Positions 1 through 12,800 of a stretch of DNA of 64,000 nucleotides are shown here, one piece after another. This DNA comes from Lanius collurio (lineage: Eukaryota; Chordata; Aves; Passeriformes; Laniidae). Below the pieces are notes generated by a model, which saw only the letters and a list, made by a program, of their open reading frames with translations, did not search any database and was not told the origin of the DNA. The stretch's first letter is position 1. Each line of letters opens with the position of its first letter. Location of the stretch: the NCBI GenBank assembly GCA_020086605.1, contig JACBWW010000015.1, positions 8,567,573 through 8,631,572 of the forward strand. Reading direction: 5' to 3'. A program made the translations under genes and the position numbers.

Positions 1-977
1 GTTACACTTACCGCAGTCCCAATGTTTGTAGTAGCAAAATAAACACCTGTGTGAGCTGGCGGGTCCTAGCTCACTGGCTTCAGTGAGATGGTGGTGATTG
101 TGATGCTCTTCCCTTCCCGGGATTTTTACCTAGATTTTGGGATAAAAATGGCTGTCTGGAGAAACAGACATGACAGCTATAAGATATTTCTACTTTTTTT
201 TTACTTTCAGTCTTACATCTCCTCTCTGATGTGCTGCCAGCTTTGGTTAGAGATATCACAGAGTATAATTTATAGAGAAGACAAGCCTAGTTACCAGACT
301 TCCTGAGCATATCGATGATCACAGGATTCAATCCAGATTATACTTCAGTCTATTTCATAATGACTTTGTAGTAATTAACCAGCTTTCCCTAATGATCGAG
401 TATAGCAACTCAGAATATGTTTTTTATATTAATCTAAACTTTCTGCCAAGGAATCTTGAGTCTTATTCTGTTGCTGATTTCAATTAGAGAGTTTTGTCAC
501 AGTGATTACTAACAATTAAGAAAAATAAGTGAACAATTATTATGAATTATTTATAAATTAATAATCGTGTTTACATCACAGGAAGGTGTGTCAGTTGTCA
601 GAGTAGAATGAAATTGGACAGAAACTATCCAACATACATTATGTTGGTTTGCTCATGGTTTCCTGTCATTGAAAGAGCTGCAGTTTTACTTCAGCAGAAA
701 CTCAGACATGAGAAAACATTCCTTTAATGTGAAAGTCAGAGGATGAGTGCTGCCCTTCATACTAAAATGTCCAAAACTACATAGGTCACTCACATTTATT
801 TAAGTCCTGCATTGGCAACATCATTAATATCAAAGAGTTAACACAGCTCTACTAGCATTTCTTTTAAGACTTGGAGTCAAAACAGCTTGCTGTAATTCCC
901 ACTCACAAATGGTAAACCCATAAACATTCAAGGTGATGTAGCAGCTCCTGGTCACCTCCTGGTAGCCCCTGGGAATG
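1..977. other. Unclassified non-coding AT-rich sequence
   Basis: No repeat family, RNA gene or protein similarity is recognisable here. The open frames present are short and have no protein-like character. The stretch is ordinary AT-rich avian-type background with only short homopolymer runs. Confidence 0.7.
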
Positions 978-1250
978 CTAGTGTCCCATCACATTCCCTT
1001 TCTGTAGTGTGTGGGGCCATCCCCGATGCTTCTGAGCTCTGCCAGCCCCTCCCTGTGCACATCTCCGGGTGCTCTTCCAGCACGCAGGGCTGCCCCGCTC
1101 CCGCTCTGCCTGCGGACCACAGAGCTGTGCCCTGTTAGCACAGGGCTGTGCGGGGCGCTTTGGGAGCCCTTCCCTGCTGCCTTGGTAGGAGGTTTTTCCA
1201 AACCCACAGAGACTGGTTTGCAACGCCTCCAAGTTTACTTTGCATCATAG
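978..1250. other. Local GC- and CpG-richer patch
   Basis: Base composition changes sharply from AT-rich to GC-rich. By eye there are about nine CpG dinucleotides between roughly 1022 and 1227, whereas the flanks have almost none. Frames are open on both strands, as GC-rich DNA allows, but neither translation resembles a known protein. No acceptor/donor pair clearly frames it. It is too short and weak to call a CpG-island promoter. It could be a decayed retrocopy, an old mobile-element fragment or a regulatory patch. Confidence 0.45.
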
Positions 1251-2978
1251 CAATAGCCCATCTGCTTTTTGCCTTCTTTGATTTAAGCTGTTATTAGTAC
1301 AACAGAAGCACTGCATATCTGGCTTATGTCTAGGTTTTGAAATGAAGAATTAGATCTTGCCTTCCTCTTTTCATCCTTATCTTTGAACATGCTCCCCATG
1401 GGCCAGAGGTGTTACTCTCCCTTCCTCACCCTGACATGCTGGAAGCACAGGCAACAGCTCAGGATAGTGCAACTCCACTCTCTGTCGTGAGCCTGCTCCT
1501 CCTCCCTCTGCCACCATCACCGCTGGTGCTCCCTGCTTGGTCCCCCTTCCCTGCTCCTTCACCCCTTGGACTGCAATTCCTGTGCTGTCCTGACCCCTCT
1601 TGTGCCAGCTTCAGGTTTGGCCACCTAGAGCCTCAGTGCCACATAGCAGGGGCGATGCCTGAGCCGCACTTCTTGTAACCAACGTGCAAAGCTGCACCTC
1701 TCAGCACCACCTTTTAAGTCTCTTCAGGAAGGGTAATAATGAAAATACCTATTAAACAACGTATTTTTTTAAGGAAAGAAATCATTGTAGCTCATGCTCT
1801 TCTTTATTCCATCAAGACTCACTGTCTTGGTATCTGGGCAATTCTGTGCATAATATATGTGTAGTAAAAATAGCAATACAAATTACTTAAAATTCAAGTC
1901 ACTTTCCAACAATTTAACTCCCTCCCTGCATGACTTCTGCTGTGCTAATTATGCTCTCCTGTAGGATCAATGCTTTACTCATTTAAATATGTTGTAACAA
2001 TATTGTCACCAATTATTTTTACTGCTTCAAAAGGCAAATTGCTTTATACCAACAATTAGAAAACAATTGCTTTGTTTTTCCTTTATGTAAATTATTTGGC
2101 ATTAGCATTTACCTTTTCAAGCATGCATTTGATACAGGACAAGTAGCAGTATTACATAAAAGGGTAGAAAGTAAAAAAATATTCACATCTCTCGAAAGAG
2201 AGAAAATTATAGTAGTCTCTGTAATGGACAGATAATTCTTAGAAATCAACTACTGAAGTTACATCTGTTCTTGGTCAGCAGATATTGTACACAGCAGGTA
2301 GGGCATGCACTCACAGCACTTTGCGAAATTACAGCAGCAATCCTTACACCTGTAAAGCACATAGTATGCCTGATTTATTTTTAAACTTACAATTTGCTTT
2401 TCTGAAAATATTAGGCACTATGTGCTTCTGTAGTAAAATACAATCCCTACCAGCAAACTATTTTAGGGACAAGTACTACTTGCCTTACATGAACTATCAG
2501 GTTGACAGTCCTGAAGAATTGTTCATTTAAGGAAAGAAGATTTGTTGCCTCTCCTTGTCTGTTATTTTAACCTCATAATTGCTTAACTGTAAGAGGAAAG
2601 GAGAAAGAAGAGCAATGTCTCTTCCATAGAAATACATTTGTTTGCTTGTTTGATGGAAAACCAGTGTGTATAACTGTATTTAAACAAAAATTGTTAACTG
2701 ATATTGACAGGGTAAGATCTCCCTTTTGGGCTTTGATTTTCAGTCTCTTGTCCTTTCATTTGCTGTTTGGGATTATGAAGCAGTCGCTAACTGAAGACAG
2801 CAGAGACATCCATTTTAAGGCACTGGAAGCATTTGTCAATTCAGCTTGAGTGCAGTAACTGTCTGATGCTGAGTCTTAGAGATGGTTTAGTGTGCGTGCA
2901 GTAGTTGAGGCTCGCTGCTTTATTCAATCAACATTAGGGTTCTCAAAATATGATTGGTTTAGGAAATGTCTGGGAACT
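1251..2978. other. Non-coding; pyrimidine/GC-richer stretch near 1390-1690
   Basis: Between about 1390 and 1690 the plus strand is C/T-rich and GC-richer, with many CTCC and CCCT runs. Beyond that the sequence returns to AT-rich background. A tiny hairpin with six-base arms and a GAAA loop lies at 2188-2203. No gene or repeat family is recognised. Confidence 0.6.
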
Positions 2979-3023
2979 GGTTTGATGGGGTTTTTTTGGG
3001 GGGGGTTGTTGGTTTGGTTTTTT
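2979..3023 (+). repeat. G/T-rich low-complexity tract
   Basis: Runs of T and G (seven T followed by eight G, then GTTGTTGGTTTGG-like units) make a G/T-only stretch. Such tracts are common in bird genomes. There is no larger repeat unit. Confidence 0.8.
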
Positions 3024-6000
3024 CACCTCTCGTAAAAATATTATCTTTACCGTTCTCACTTAGGAATCAGAAAAATATATGTGTCCATCTGAAATAATCA
3101 TGTGGAATAGTTGGAGTGTTTGAGTTTTTAAGTAATAGAACATTTTTTATCCTGTTTAACCATGGAGTAAAGAGCATATGAAAAAAAATTATTCTTTACA
3201 CTGAGCACACCGACATTGAAATTTATGCAAGAAAGGTGCCTGGGTAATCTGCATGCCCAGACTGCACCTGCAGACTGGGAGTCACTGGTTTGTCTGCATA
3301 GCAATGAGGTGTCTTTCTCCCAGCAGCTCTGGGCAAGACTCACCTTTTCAGCTGGGAGCAGACGTGGAGCAGGGCACTGTGTGCCAGCTGGGTGACACCA
3401 GCAAGGAGCTCTGGCTGTGCCTCTGCCCTCACAGGTTTGTGCATGTGACACAGCACAAGCTCTTTGCTGGAACTTGGAAGTGGGTCTCCTTGACTGGCAA
3501 AGTATATTGATAAACCTGAGCTGTAGCATGGTGCAAAATAACTTCATCAAAATCAGAGTGCCCAGCTGGTCATGCTCAATAAGTAGTACCTGAGGTTGTG
3601 AAGTGTTAGTGCTTAATTAAGGCCTCTGCTACTTCTAAAAACAACAGGTAAACTTTTACTGTATACTGTGTATGTCTGAAAATGAGCATTAATCAGTAGC
3701 CAGTTTACCTTCCTCTTAGGAACAAGTAGGATTTCTCAGCCTGGTTTGGGAGCATGTGCTCTTATTCCTTGCAGAGCAAAGCCCCTTCACCTGCAGCTCT
3801 GCTTGTTTCTGTTCCTCGAAGGTCAGCTGGGCTGTGGTTTGGAGCTCTCTACAAGCTGATGTAAGATCACTTTAAACACTGAAGAGCTGGTGCTTAAATA
3901 ACATTCAAATGAACTCCACTCTGCCTCTAAGCTACTGTTGTACCAGGTCTGCTTCACAAAGCAGCGCAGGCTTTCATGTCTTTCTCTGGAGGAATAAATC
4001 TGAGGCTTCATTCACATGAAAAAATCTCAGAATGATTTATTTAGAGGTTGAGGGCCCAAGCACATCCCTATAAATAATGTTTTAACCTTATTTTTTCCTG
4101 TGTGAACTTTGCATTTTTTGTGTGTCTCCTAAGGCCTTTGGGTTATTATCACGGTGAATATCACTATATTTTATGTGTTGGAAAAGAAAAGTTGTTTTCC
4201 TTCTACCTAAAGAACTAACACCTAAATCTAGTCTGTATAGTACTGATAGTTGAAATCCTTTCTTCTATTAATTCCTATCATGATTCTATTTGTTTCCAAA
4301 GTAGACACCTAACTACCACTCATCTATCTGCTTTGATATGTATCTCAAGTAGTCCTGCTGCAAGTAGTCCAAAGAAAAACTGTTAGGTTAGACAGGTTTC
4401 TTTCCAATATGATTATAGTTGTATAAAAATAAAGAGAAACTGAAAAAACACATTACACAATACAGAGAAAAAACCTAGTATTTTATTTTCATAACTTTCT
4501 TCAAAGACTAGGTATAGTCCTTTTAATTTTTAAATTAGAGGTATAAATATGGTTTGCTAGAAGTCTAGTTTTGACACATTGTACTACCAGCTACAAAACA
4601 TTATTAGTCATCACATCAATTATGCATTAGTTTTCATTAACTACTAACTATAATTAAAAAATTATTTTAACTGAAGTAAGAGCTACAAGTCTGAAACCAG
4701 AACAATTAACAAAATTGCAGAACAAAACCAGAGTCATGTAAAACTATACAATTTCCTTGAAAATGGGTTTCCATAAATAGATCACACTTTGGCATTGATT
4801 TTATTGTTGTAATCAATATAAATATGTCTTTTGATATTTTAATATCTTACACTTTTAGCCTAGTGTGTGAGAATAAAATACAATTACACATTTCTCACTG
4901 GGTTACCAGCTGATCTCTTGGTGGAATGACCCCAAGGTCAAAGATATAATAGGCTACTTGCTGCTTTTTATGATGTTTTTACTGGGACTATTTTTATTAG
5001 AGTATAGTGGATGCTGTTAAGCATCTAGTGAGTCAGGGCCTTGGGACGTTTATGCCACCTGTCATCCCCTCTTAACAGCTTTGATCTTACATGCACTGGT
5101 TGAAAAAATTATTGTGCCATTTTTCAGTTTCAGCCTGCAGTGATTTAACACAGCTACTGACACTTTTTCACAATATGAGTTGATACAGACAAGCATTTTT
5201 GAAGAAAGCCCTAAGGCTAGCAATAATATTTATATCTTCTGCCATTCATGGAGAAGCAGAGCCAATAAAGCAGGCAAAAGAACTGGTATGTGTTCCCTTT
5301 TGCTCATTAATGTTTCAGCTGATTCTGTGGGTGTTCTGTGGAAGAGTGGTTGCTTTCATTTTCTCATGAAAAGAAAATGCTATATTTCTTATTCGTATCT
5401 ATTGCTTTTGAGATTCTGCTTTAAGATTTTTCTTGAAGGATGTTCTTCATCTCCTTTACACAGAGAGATGCACAACACAGAAATATATGTGTATTGAACA
5501 ATGCTGGATTTGCCTTGAAAAAACAGATGCACTGCAGAAACAGTGTATGACAAACAGAGCGCCTGGCACAATAGGAAGTGTCTGCAACCTTCCAGGCTGC
5601 ATAACTGTTTGAAGGAGGAGGGGAAGGGTTTTCACAAAGGCAAATCTCTCCTTTCTGTGGTTGCATGTAAAGGCTGCCATGCTGTATTTCTCATTCTGAA
5701 GGTCTGTCTTTGACTCCTTTGATACAAAGAATATACAGCTCTCACTGCTCTTTTCCCTGGCTGAGTTGCAACATGCTTCTGTTCTCTCCCAGTGCCCCAT
5801 TACTGTAATGTGCTGTGTACCCTTTTCATATGCCCACAAATTGTAAGAATAAATTTCCTCTGAGTTCCTGTTCAGGTTCGTAAGCCTAATATCACTTTCC
5901 CTTCTTTAATAACTACTCAATCTCAGAAACCTTATAGAAGCATTTGTGATCCTAAAGTAGATTGTACAAGAGAAATAGAATTTGGGTTGCAATATCCCAT

Positions 6001-8569
6001 GTTTTACCTGTTGGTACCTGTTTGGGTGGTTTAACAAAAGGAACCATTTTCTGCCTATTTTATTCTTTACTACAGTCCAAATATCATCTCTACAACTTCT
6101 GAACCAGAATTTTGCAGCAGGGTGGTAGCAAAAAATTGTGACATAGAGAGGGGGCTGATGCTTCACTCCAGCATCTGCTAGGGAAACAGAAAGATTTGTG
6201 ATCCTGAGATAGAATTATCCTTTCTGCTGCTGAAGAATTGAGAGCAGCAGTCAGGGATATCTGTGCAGGTGCATGGGAACAGAGCCACAGCACTTTTCTG
6301 TCCACCACATTTGGATTTGCATTGGTTATAAGGCCCTGTATTAATTGATGAAAGTTGTTGGCGGAGGGGGGAGTGTTGGTTTGGTTTTTTAAGACAGTTC
6401 ATTTAAAAAGAGCCAGAAAGATCGTTCTGTTCACCCACTCATATCTGTTTATGAAAATATCACACATACATTTGGACCTAAAGCAATCTACAAGATTTTT
6501 AATGAAAAATGTCCTTGACAGAACAAGCAATAAATAAATTATCCTTTTAAGAGCGAAAATACACTGTTGTAGATAAAGTTGGACTGATTAAGACTGATTT
6601 AGAAAATCAGAATCTAATTAGATTCTTAATTGAATCCAAGAGAGAAGGGCCCTGTGACTGAGATGGCATTTGCATGTAAAGTACCTTGATAAGGGCCAAA
6701 ATAAATAAAATTATTTTTACCTTTTTAAAGTACCAAAGTACATAAAGTAGCAAAATAAATGCCATTGTTTGTATTGGGAATACAAAGTGCACATGAGGGA
6801 TTTGTATGTATTGTTTGGTGTGCATCATACACATACTTGCTCATATACACAGCACTTTACTATTTTAATTTTGGTTTTATGGATATTCATTTTCAAATTA
6901 AGAGGACCAAATCTGTGAGAAAGAAGTCCATAGAATAACCCATAGGAAAAATTCCAATGTGTTGATGAATACATTTAAATTGTTTTTTCATTGTCATCTT
7001 TTAAAGTGCTGCTGTGTGGAGAAAAGTTTTGATTAAGCTGATTTCTATTATTCAGAAACTAGTCACAAAAGTTCGGGATAATTTCATATAAGTGTGGGCA
7101 CTTGGCTGTCATATTTAAAATAGGATTCTAAATTAGTAAGTTGTGTTCTAATGGTGGGTTGGATATTCACTGAGGTGAATAGTGTTTGAAAGTGATTTTA
7201 CTTTGAAATCATTGATAGTACAAGAAATAATAGTAGATTTCATTTAAATGGTGAAAATGTAGTGATGTGCATCTGGAGCCCATATGGAGCAGTGGCATTC
7301 CAGCTGTTTTCCTTCGTGCCTAATTTCATGGTGGTCAGTGAAGTCAGTGTTTCTCACAAGCTTCATATACTGCATTCACCTGTTCTTTGCCACTGTTTCT
7401 CAGCTGTCCACATAATCCTAAAAAATGTGAAACAATAAAGTTCTGAAATGTCAGGGGCCAGATAGAAAAATCTGGTAATCAGTCAGAGTTGAGAGACGCT
7501 GAAAATTCACAGGATGACGAGAATAATAGGTAGGTAGATCAGGGTGACCTTAAAACAGTATTAATAGAAATGGAATGAAATGTTCTAGTACAAGGTCAGG
7601 TGCTTAAGAACTGCTAATAAAAAGTCTACTGTAAATTAAAAATGAGTGATAAAGACAGAGATGCAGTTAATAATAGAATCTCTATGTAATAGAGCTTTGA
7701 AAAAGACAAAAGCTTTCCTAGAATGTCTAAGTTCAGAGATATGGAATGTATTTGTGCTTTTGTAAAGGGTCTTGGTGAAATAACGGTCATATTCCAAAAC
7801 TACTAGTTTAGTTTCATGCATTTAATTCAAGAATTATCTAGTTAAAGGAAAAACACAAAACCCAGTGAGAATAAATCTCTGCTTCCTAATTAACAAGCAT
7901 GACATGTTATATGTTTGTTCTTATAAGAAAACATTAAATGACAGCCTAATGACTTCAGAGTCTTCTTTTTTTTATGGTAGGTCCCTCCCTCCCCTAACAT
8001 TTTTATAGCCACAGCCCTTTGCAGACTACTTCTCCTGATCCAGTCCCATCTGATTCAAGTCATTTGCTATTTTAAATGTGCTTGTACTTGAATGTAGTTA
8101 CAGGTTCTGGATTTTAAAATAGTGAACTTTTAAACTGGAAGTTTCACAAAAGAGCATGTGAGATGATTGGGACAGCAGAGGAAACACCTTTTGGGGCAAG
8201 ACTGAAAGATCCCTGCTTAGCTTACGTTAAGGAAACTTTCCAGTCTGACCATTCACTAGACCCTCTGGCATTCACACAGGGGGTAGGATTGCTTTCCCTC
8301 AAAGTCCCCGTGATGCCTTCAGCTGGGTAAGAAGTTTGACACAGAAAGTTACTATTTAATATAAAAGTTAAATAAAACTTTAAATAAAAATAATAGTAAT
8401 GGGCCTGAGTAAATCTATTTTCTATTCTAAGAAAAGAAAGTATAAATACTGTAGGAGTTATGTTCTGGAATAGCCTTGAAACAGGAGCAGTGGAGAAGAA
8501 AGCCCTGAAAACTAATTGCTCTTTTTTGATTAGTTTAAAAAAGAGATTAGTTATGTACATTGTTTGTCA
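3024..8569. other. Unclassified non-coding sequence
   Basis: A moderately GC-richer section at about 3240-3500 has long open frames on both strands, including a 140-codon minus-strand frame at 3128-3550. None resembles a known protein and the overlap on both strands argues for chance. The rest is AT-rich. A pair of abutting palindromes lies at 6594-6626 (separate entry). No mobile element could be recognised. Confidence 0.6.
6594..6626. repeat. Two abutting palindromes with a CTAATTAG core
   Basis: Positions 6594-6600 and 6604-6610 are exact reverse complements (CTGATTT / AAATCAG) around a three-base spacer. Directly overlapping them, 6609-6626 is a perfect 18-bp palindrome, AGAATCTAATTAGATTCT. 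Its centre, CTAATTAG, matches the core preferred by many homeodomain proteins. Binding is inference only; short palindromes also arise by chance in AT-rich DNA. Confidence 0.7.
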
Positions 8570-8612
8570 TGGCAGGAGACTGGGCTTGATGGCCCTTGAG
8601 GGAGTTTCCTGT
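8570..8612 (+). mobile_element. Probable old CR1 LINE 3'-end remnant
   Basis: The stretch containing GGAGACTGGGCTTGATGG and CCCTTGAGG resembles the 3' untranslated end shared by many CR1 copies in birds and turtles (a gactggacttgatg...ccttgagg... pattern followed by a pyrimidine-rich segment). The terminal octamer repeats are not visible, so the copy would be old or truncated. The match is from memory of the family and is only about 40 bp long. Confidence 0.4.
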
Positions 8613-9773
8613 TTTTAGCCTTTTAGTTTTTTTCCTGATAAAAAAATCCACTTTTTTCTTAGCCAGACACCAACTTTTAAATTTTTACTTACCTTTTCCA
8701 AATTTCAATTCAGAAAGGAACATTCAGTTTTCTTAACACTGACACAGACTTTCTTCTGAGTTAATAAAGGACCAGTTATTTATATTTCAGCAAAAGCTAC
8801 TTGATTAAATTGGGGACTATGTGCTATTTGTATGTCAGTCCCAGGCGAGTTAACCCCAGCACTTAGAATGTTATATAGTCTTTTTCTGTTCAGAAACTGC
8901 TAAGTATTTTACCAGGAGTAATTAAACTCACAACAGTTCAGTGACCTATTGACCTCGTGCAAAGATAGCTATCAAGTCAATGACAGAGCTCCAAAAAAAT
9001 CTTTCTTTCTTTAATTCTACAAGTTAGTAAATGTTTCCACTTGCTAGAAGGTAACAACATAGGCATATTTTTACTGTATTGTACTGTATTTTATAATATT
9101 GTATACAGTGAGATTCTCTGAAGGAAATATAAATACAGCTTTACTTCATAATATTGGAGAAATACTATCTCATGATGCAAGAATGAGAGGTTTACACAGG
9201 CTTAATTTATAAAAAGTTCACTCTTTATATCTTTATCTCAATTTCAGAGTTATTGATTATCCCTAGAATATGCTACTTGGCTGGAAAAAAAGTTATAAAA
9301 GAAAAATAGAAGCTTTTTAAAGGCTGGCAGTAATGAAAAAGCAATGTTGCATCATCTGTCTTTTTGCATCACTGGGTGTTGACACAGCCTCGTTAATTTT
9401 TCCTAAGCTGACATTTCCAGATCTGAACAGTTGCTTAATTCTGGTTTATGTCCTAGAAATATTGGTCATAAAAACATCTTTCATACATCCCAGTATCTAG
9501 ACAAATAAGAACAAAAAATGGTACGAGTGCAAATGTGGTAGATTGCCTAGAGAACTATGTGGTGTCTGCTTTCATTGTTAATCCTTTGAAGAGTGAAGTG
9601 TTAAATAATTTGTATGACAATTATATTAACCTGAGTGTTACTGAAGCTCTGGAGATTTGTAAATGATAAATTATTTATTTTTAGTGGCATGTGCCCTTAC
9701 TGTGTGCTGTCATGCTGAGTAGCTGAAAATGAGATAGTGGGGACATGATGTCATGGTGATATAAGCTTGGATT
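8613..9773. other. Unclassified non-coding AT-rich sequence
   Basis: Nothing recognisable apart from a small TACTGTATTGTACTGTATT-type duplication near 9070-9095. No gene signal. Confidence 0.65.
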
Positions 9774-9840
9774 GAAAAAAAAAAACCAAACAAGAACAAA
9801 ACAAGCCCAACCAAAACACAGAAATTTGAGACCAAAAACA
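9774..9840 (+). repeat. A-rich low-complexity tract
   Basis: An A run followed by AAAC/AACAAAA-type units, almost free of T. It may be a degenerate poly-A or a simple A/C-rich tract. No retrotransposon body lies immediately upstream. Confidence 0.75.
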
Positions 9841-12800
9841 TGACTTATGAAAGCAGGTCTTTTTCTAGTGTGTGAGTGTTATGCTAGGTCATTTCAAATG
9901 AGGCCATAAGTAAACAAACCATTGAAAAAGGTACTTTGGGAAATATAAGCAAGGATGAAGAGTTACATTACAGACTTATGTGAAAAATGTGTGAGCTGCA
10001 GGGGGCATCTGCTACCTGCAGTGACTCATCTGGATAGTTGCAAGTAATCAGACTTCCAGTGGGTTAAGTAGGAGGTAGGCACCATTCTTGATATCATTTG
10101 CAAAAGTGAAAATGTTTCTTTCAAATGTCAATGCAAATACAGTCTTGCTTTTGATTGCACTAAAAGTTGCTTCATGTACAGCATGAAATAGTGCAAACCA
10201 GGGGAATGTGGTAAAAAATATGTGAAAGAGGTGATTTTTTTAAATTTATAAATTAAACAAGCCTGTGTTCTTGGGTGGTAATACCATGCCATCTCTGCCT
10301 TGCCCTCTCCCACCATCCAGGAAAGATGTTAAAGTAAAATTTCATGCAGATAAGTTTTGATATACTCAGATACTATGTCTTTCCATCAAGGCAATGGGAA
10401 AAAAGTCAGATGCTTGTATCATTAATTTGCTATGTCCCATATATTTCCTACAGTTCAGTACCTAAAGAGGAGAGCCTAGCATGAGGCATAAAAAGATCCA
10501 AAAATCTCACCCATTCTATCTATTACTCATATGACTCCAAAGGATGCCAGGTACTTCTGTAGAACAAAAGAGCTTGATTATTGACAATCACTTGCAACCT
10601 CTTAGAACAGGTACAGGAAGAAATCTAGCCATTAAGTACAGTGCAAGCTGCAAAATTCATCTAGGAAGCAGGGCAATTTATTTTTTACTGCTATGTTTTT
10701 TCTAAGTTTGGATTTATTTTAAATTCTCTTTCACTCAGGATAAAGTCATGACTTTTGTGTTGATATAGTCATTGTTTAGGAAGCTTGGCACCTCATTTTA
10801 GACATAATAAGGAATAAGAACAATAATATAGGTGTTTACGTATATTGAAGAGGTGCAAATGAAACAGTAAAAAAGACTGTTGCCTCATTATGGGAAGCAT
10901 ATATCTTGATGTTTCTCTTTGAGAAAATTGAAGAATGTAGTTGTAATTTGCCATGAAAGCTGCATCTGTTAGAAAGCACTAGATTTACCTCTAGAAAGTG
11001 ATAGTACAGTAAAACACATACAGCAGCCTTTTCCCCCTGTAAAATACCTACCTGTTCAAGGCTTGAAGCTGTGGATTCTGTCAAACTCAACCAGTCTGCC
11101 CTGTAGCTATCTATAATATTCCCAGTGAAGGTTTGAGTTTCAAGTTGTATTTCAAGTGGCATTCAAATTCTCGTGCATCTGTATATTAAACTCTCTTGTC
11201 TGATTTTTGTGTGTGTGCTGTCTTGTGAAGAAAATCATGGCTCTGTTTTTAATTGTCTGCCTTCCCAAAATGCTGTCAGGCTAAGGCATACTGTCTTATA
11301 TGTCATCCATGAACAGTTCAAGATTAATTAGCCTTTCACCCATTTTAAAGGTATCATCTATATCCTGGAGGCAGAGTATGGTGTTTGGCAGCCTCTTCAA
11401 TCACTTCAAATTCTTCTCTGTGTACTGTAAAAATAATCCCTGGAAAAATTACACTGTTCTGTGAATAGAATAGCTAGAGGTGGCATATTCTGTACAATTC
11501 CAGTCTGAATTTATATAGATTACTCCATTTGAACATTATATGAAGGATTATAAATATTCGTGTCCTATAGTCCTACAACAAATCTGACATATTAGCATTC
11601 ATTCTGTGATTTTAGGGTTTCATGCATTTTTTTTTATTTTGCATAGTAAATGTTATTAAGTGCACATAGAAAAAATAGGAGAGCAAATGATAATTGGTTT
11701 CAGTGACGATATTTAGATGCCTTACCTATATGGGGATTATTAGCTACTGTCTTAAGCAGATTTAATAACCTACTTGTTTACTTCCTGAAGTTCCCGCTCA
11801 TTAGTTCTCTTTATTGTGAATTTAAATATCTGCCCAATATCCACAAGTATGAAAATACACTGTCTGCTGTAATGGTTGTGTCTGCAGTCTGAAAGTGCAC
11901 AGAACACTTTATCTAATGACTTCAGTTTCATGTATCGCTTGTTTGTGATGTTGAGATTTTACTGCCCTTAACAGCCAAGAGCGAGCAGGGAGCAGGGCAG
12001 AATGGAGACATGCTCTTTTCCTGTGTAATGCACTGTGAACTGGTGCCTTATTATCCCACTGTACACTAGGATAAGTCCTATTATTGGGCTTAGCTGTTTA
12101 CATTAAACATTGGTAACCATTGCCTGAGGGTAAAATCCTCAGTAAAAGCCTCAGAGATTAGAAAAATCTGGAGCTTTTTCTTTCCTTGTAATGCTGAAAG
12201 GAAGAAAATGTGACTGTCTACAGAAGTGATTTAAGACCAGTGATTCTGCAAGAAGTCTTCACCAAAAAGGTGCATTTTACAATCTCATCTGACACCATAA
12301 GGGTTGTATTTAACCTCATTTCTGCTTTGGCCATTGGTTGTGTGGGCAGGATTTTCTGCCAGGACATGCTCTGGCCTCAGCATCTGTGAGTCAGCTGTCT
12401 GGCAATACTGCAGCTTACAGTATCTAAGCTGTCACTTATAAATAAATAAACAGGCTTCCTGCATTGCAGAACCAGCATTCATAATGTGAGCTGATGTACC
12501 ACTTTCTCGATAAACTACCTTTGCTAAAAATCTTTGTGAGCCAAACAGTAGAATAATGGAAGTATGAGCTTAATTACCTTATGTTTCAATATTGCTCTTA
12601 CTTCAAAGCTATTTAAACAAGTTATACTATTATCCACAAAAAATGTGATTTTTTCTGAATGACTTTCACATTAGCCAAAATGTCTTGGCCTTCTAAGGAG
12701 ATGGAATCCATGACCCAGTGCATATTCTCTTTTCTTAATGACTATGAACAACTTTTGTTGGAATCATTAGGAAAAACAGAACTTACTGCTTTGTTACATT

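Noticed and set aside
6..20. CTTACCGCAG at the left edge as a minus-strand donor
   Set aside because: Only a few bases of context are available and no acceptor-bounded minus-strand exon follows.
1409..1678. 89-codon plus-strand frame rich in Leu and Pro
   Set aside because: Explained by C/T-rich composition (CTC, CCT codons).
3128..3550. 140-codon minus-strand open frame in a GC-richer section
   Set aside because: The plus strand is open over much of the same interval, the translation matches no family I know, and frames of this size are expected by chance in 64 kb.
5456..5839. 127-codon minus-strand open frame
   Set aside because: Overlapping frames on the same strand, no protein-like motif, no splice or promoter context.
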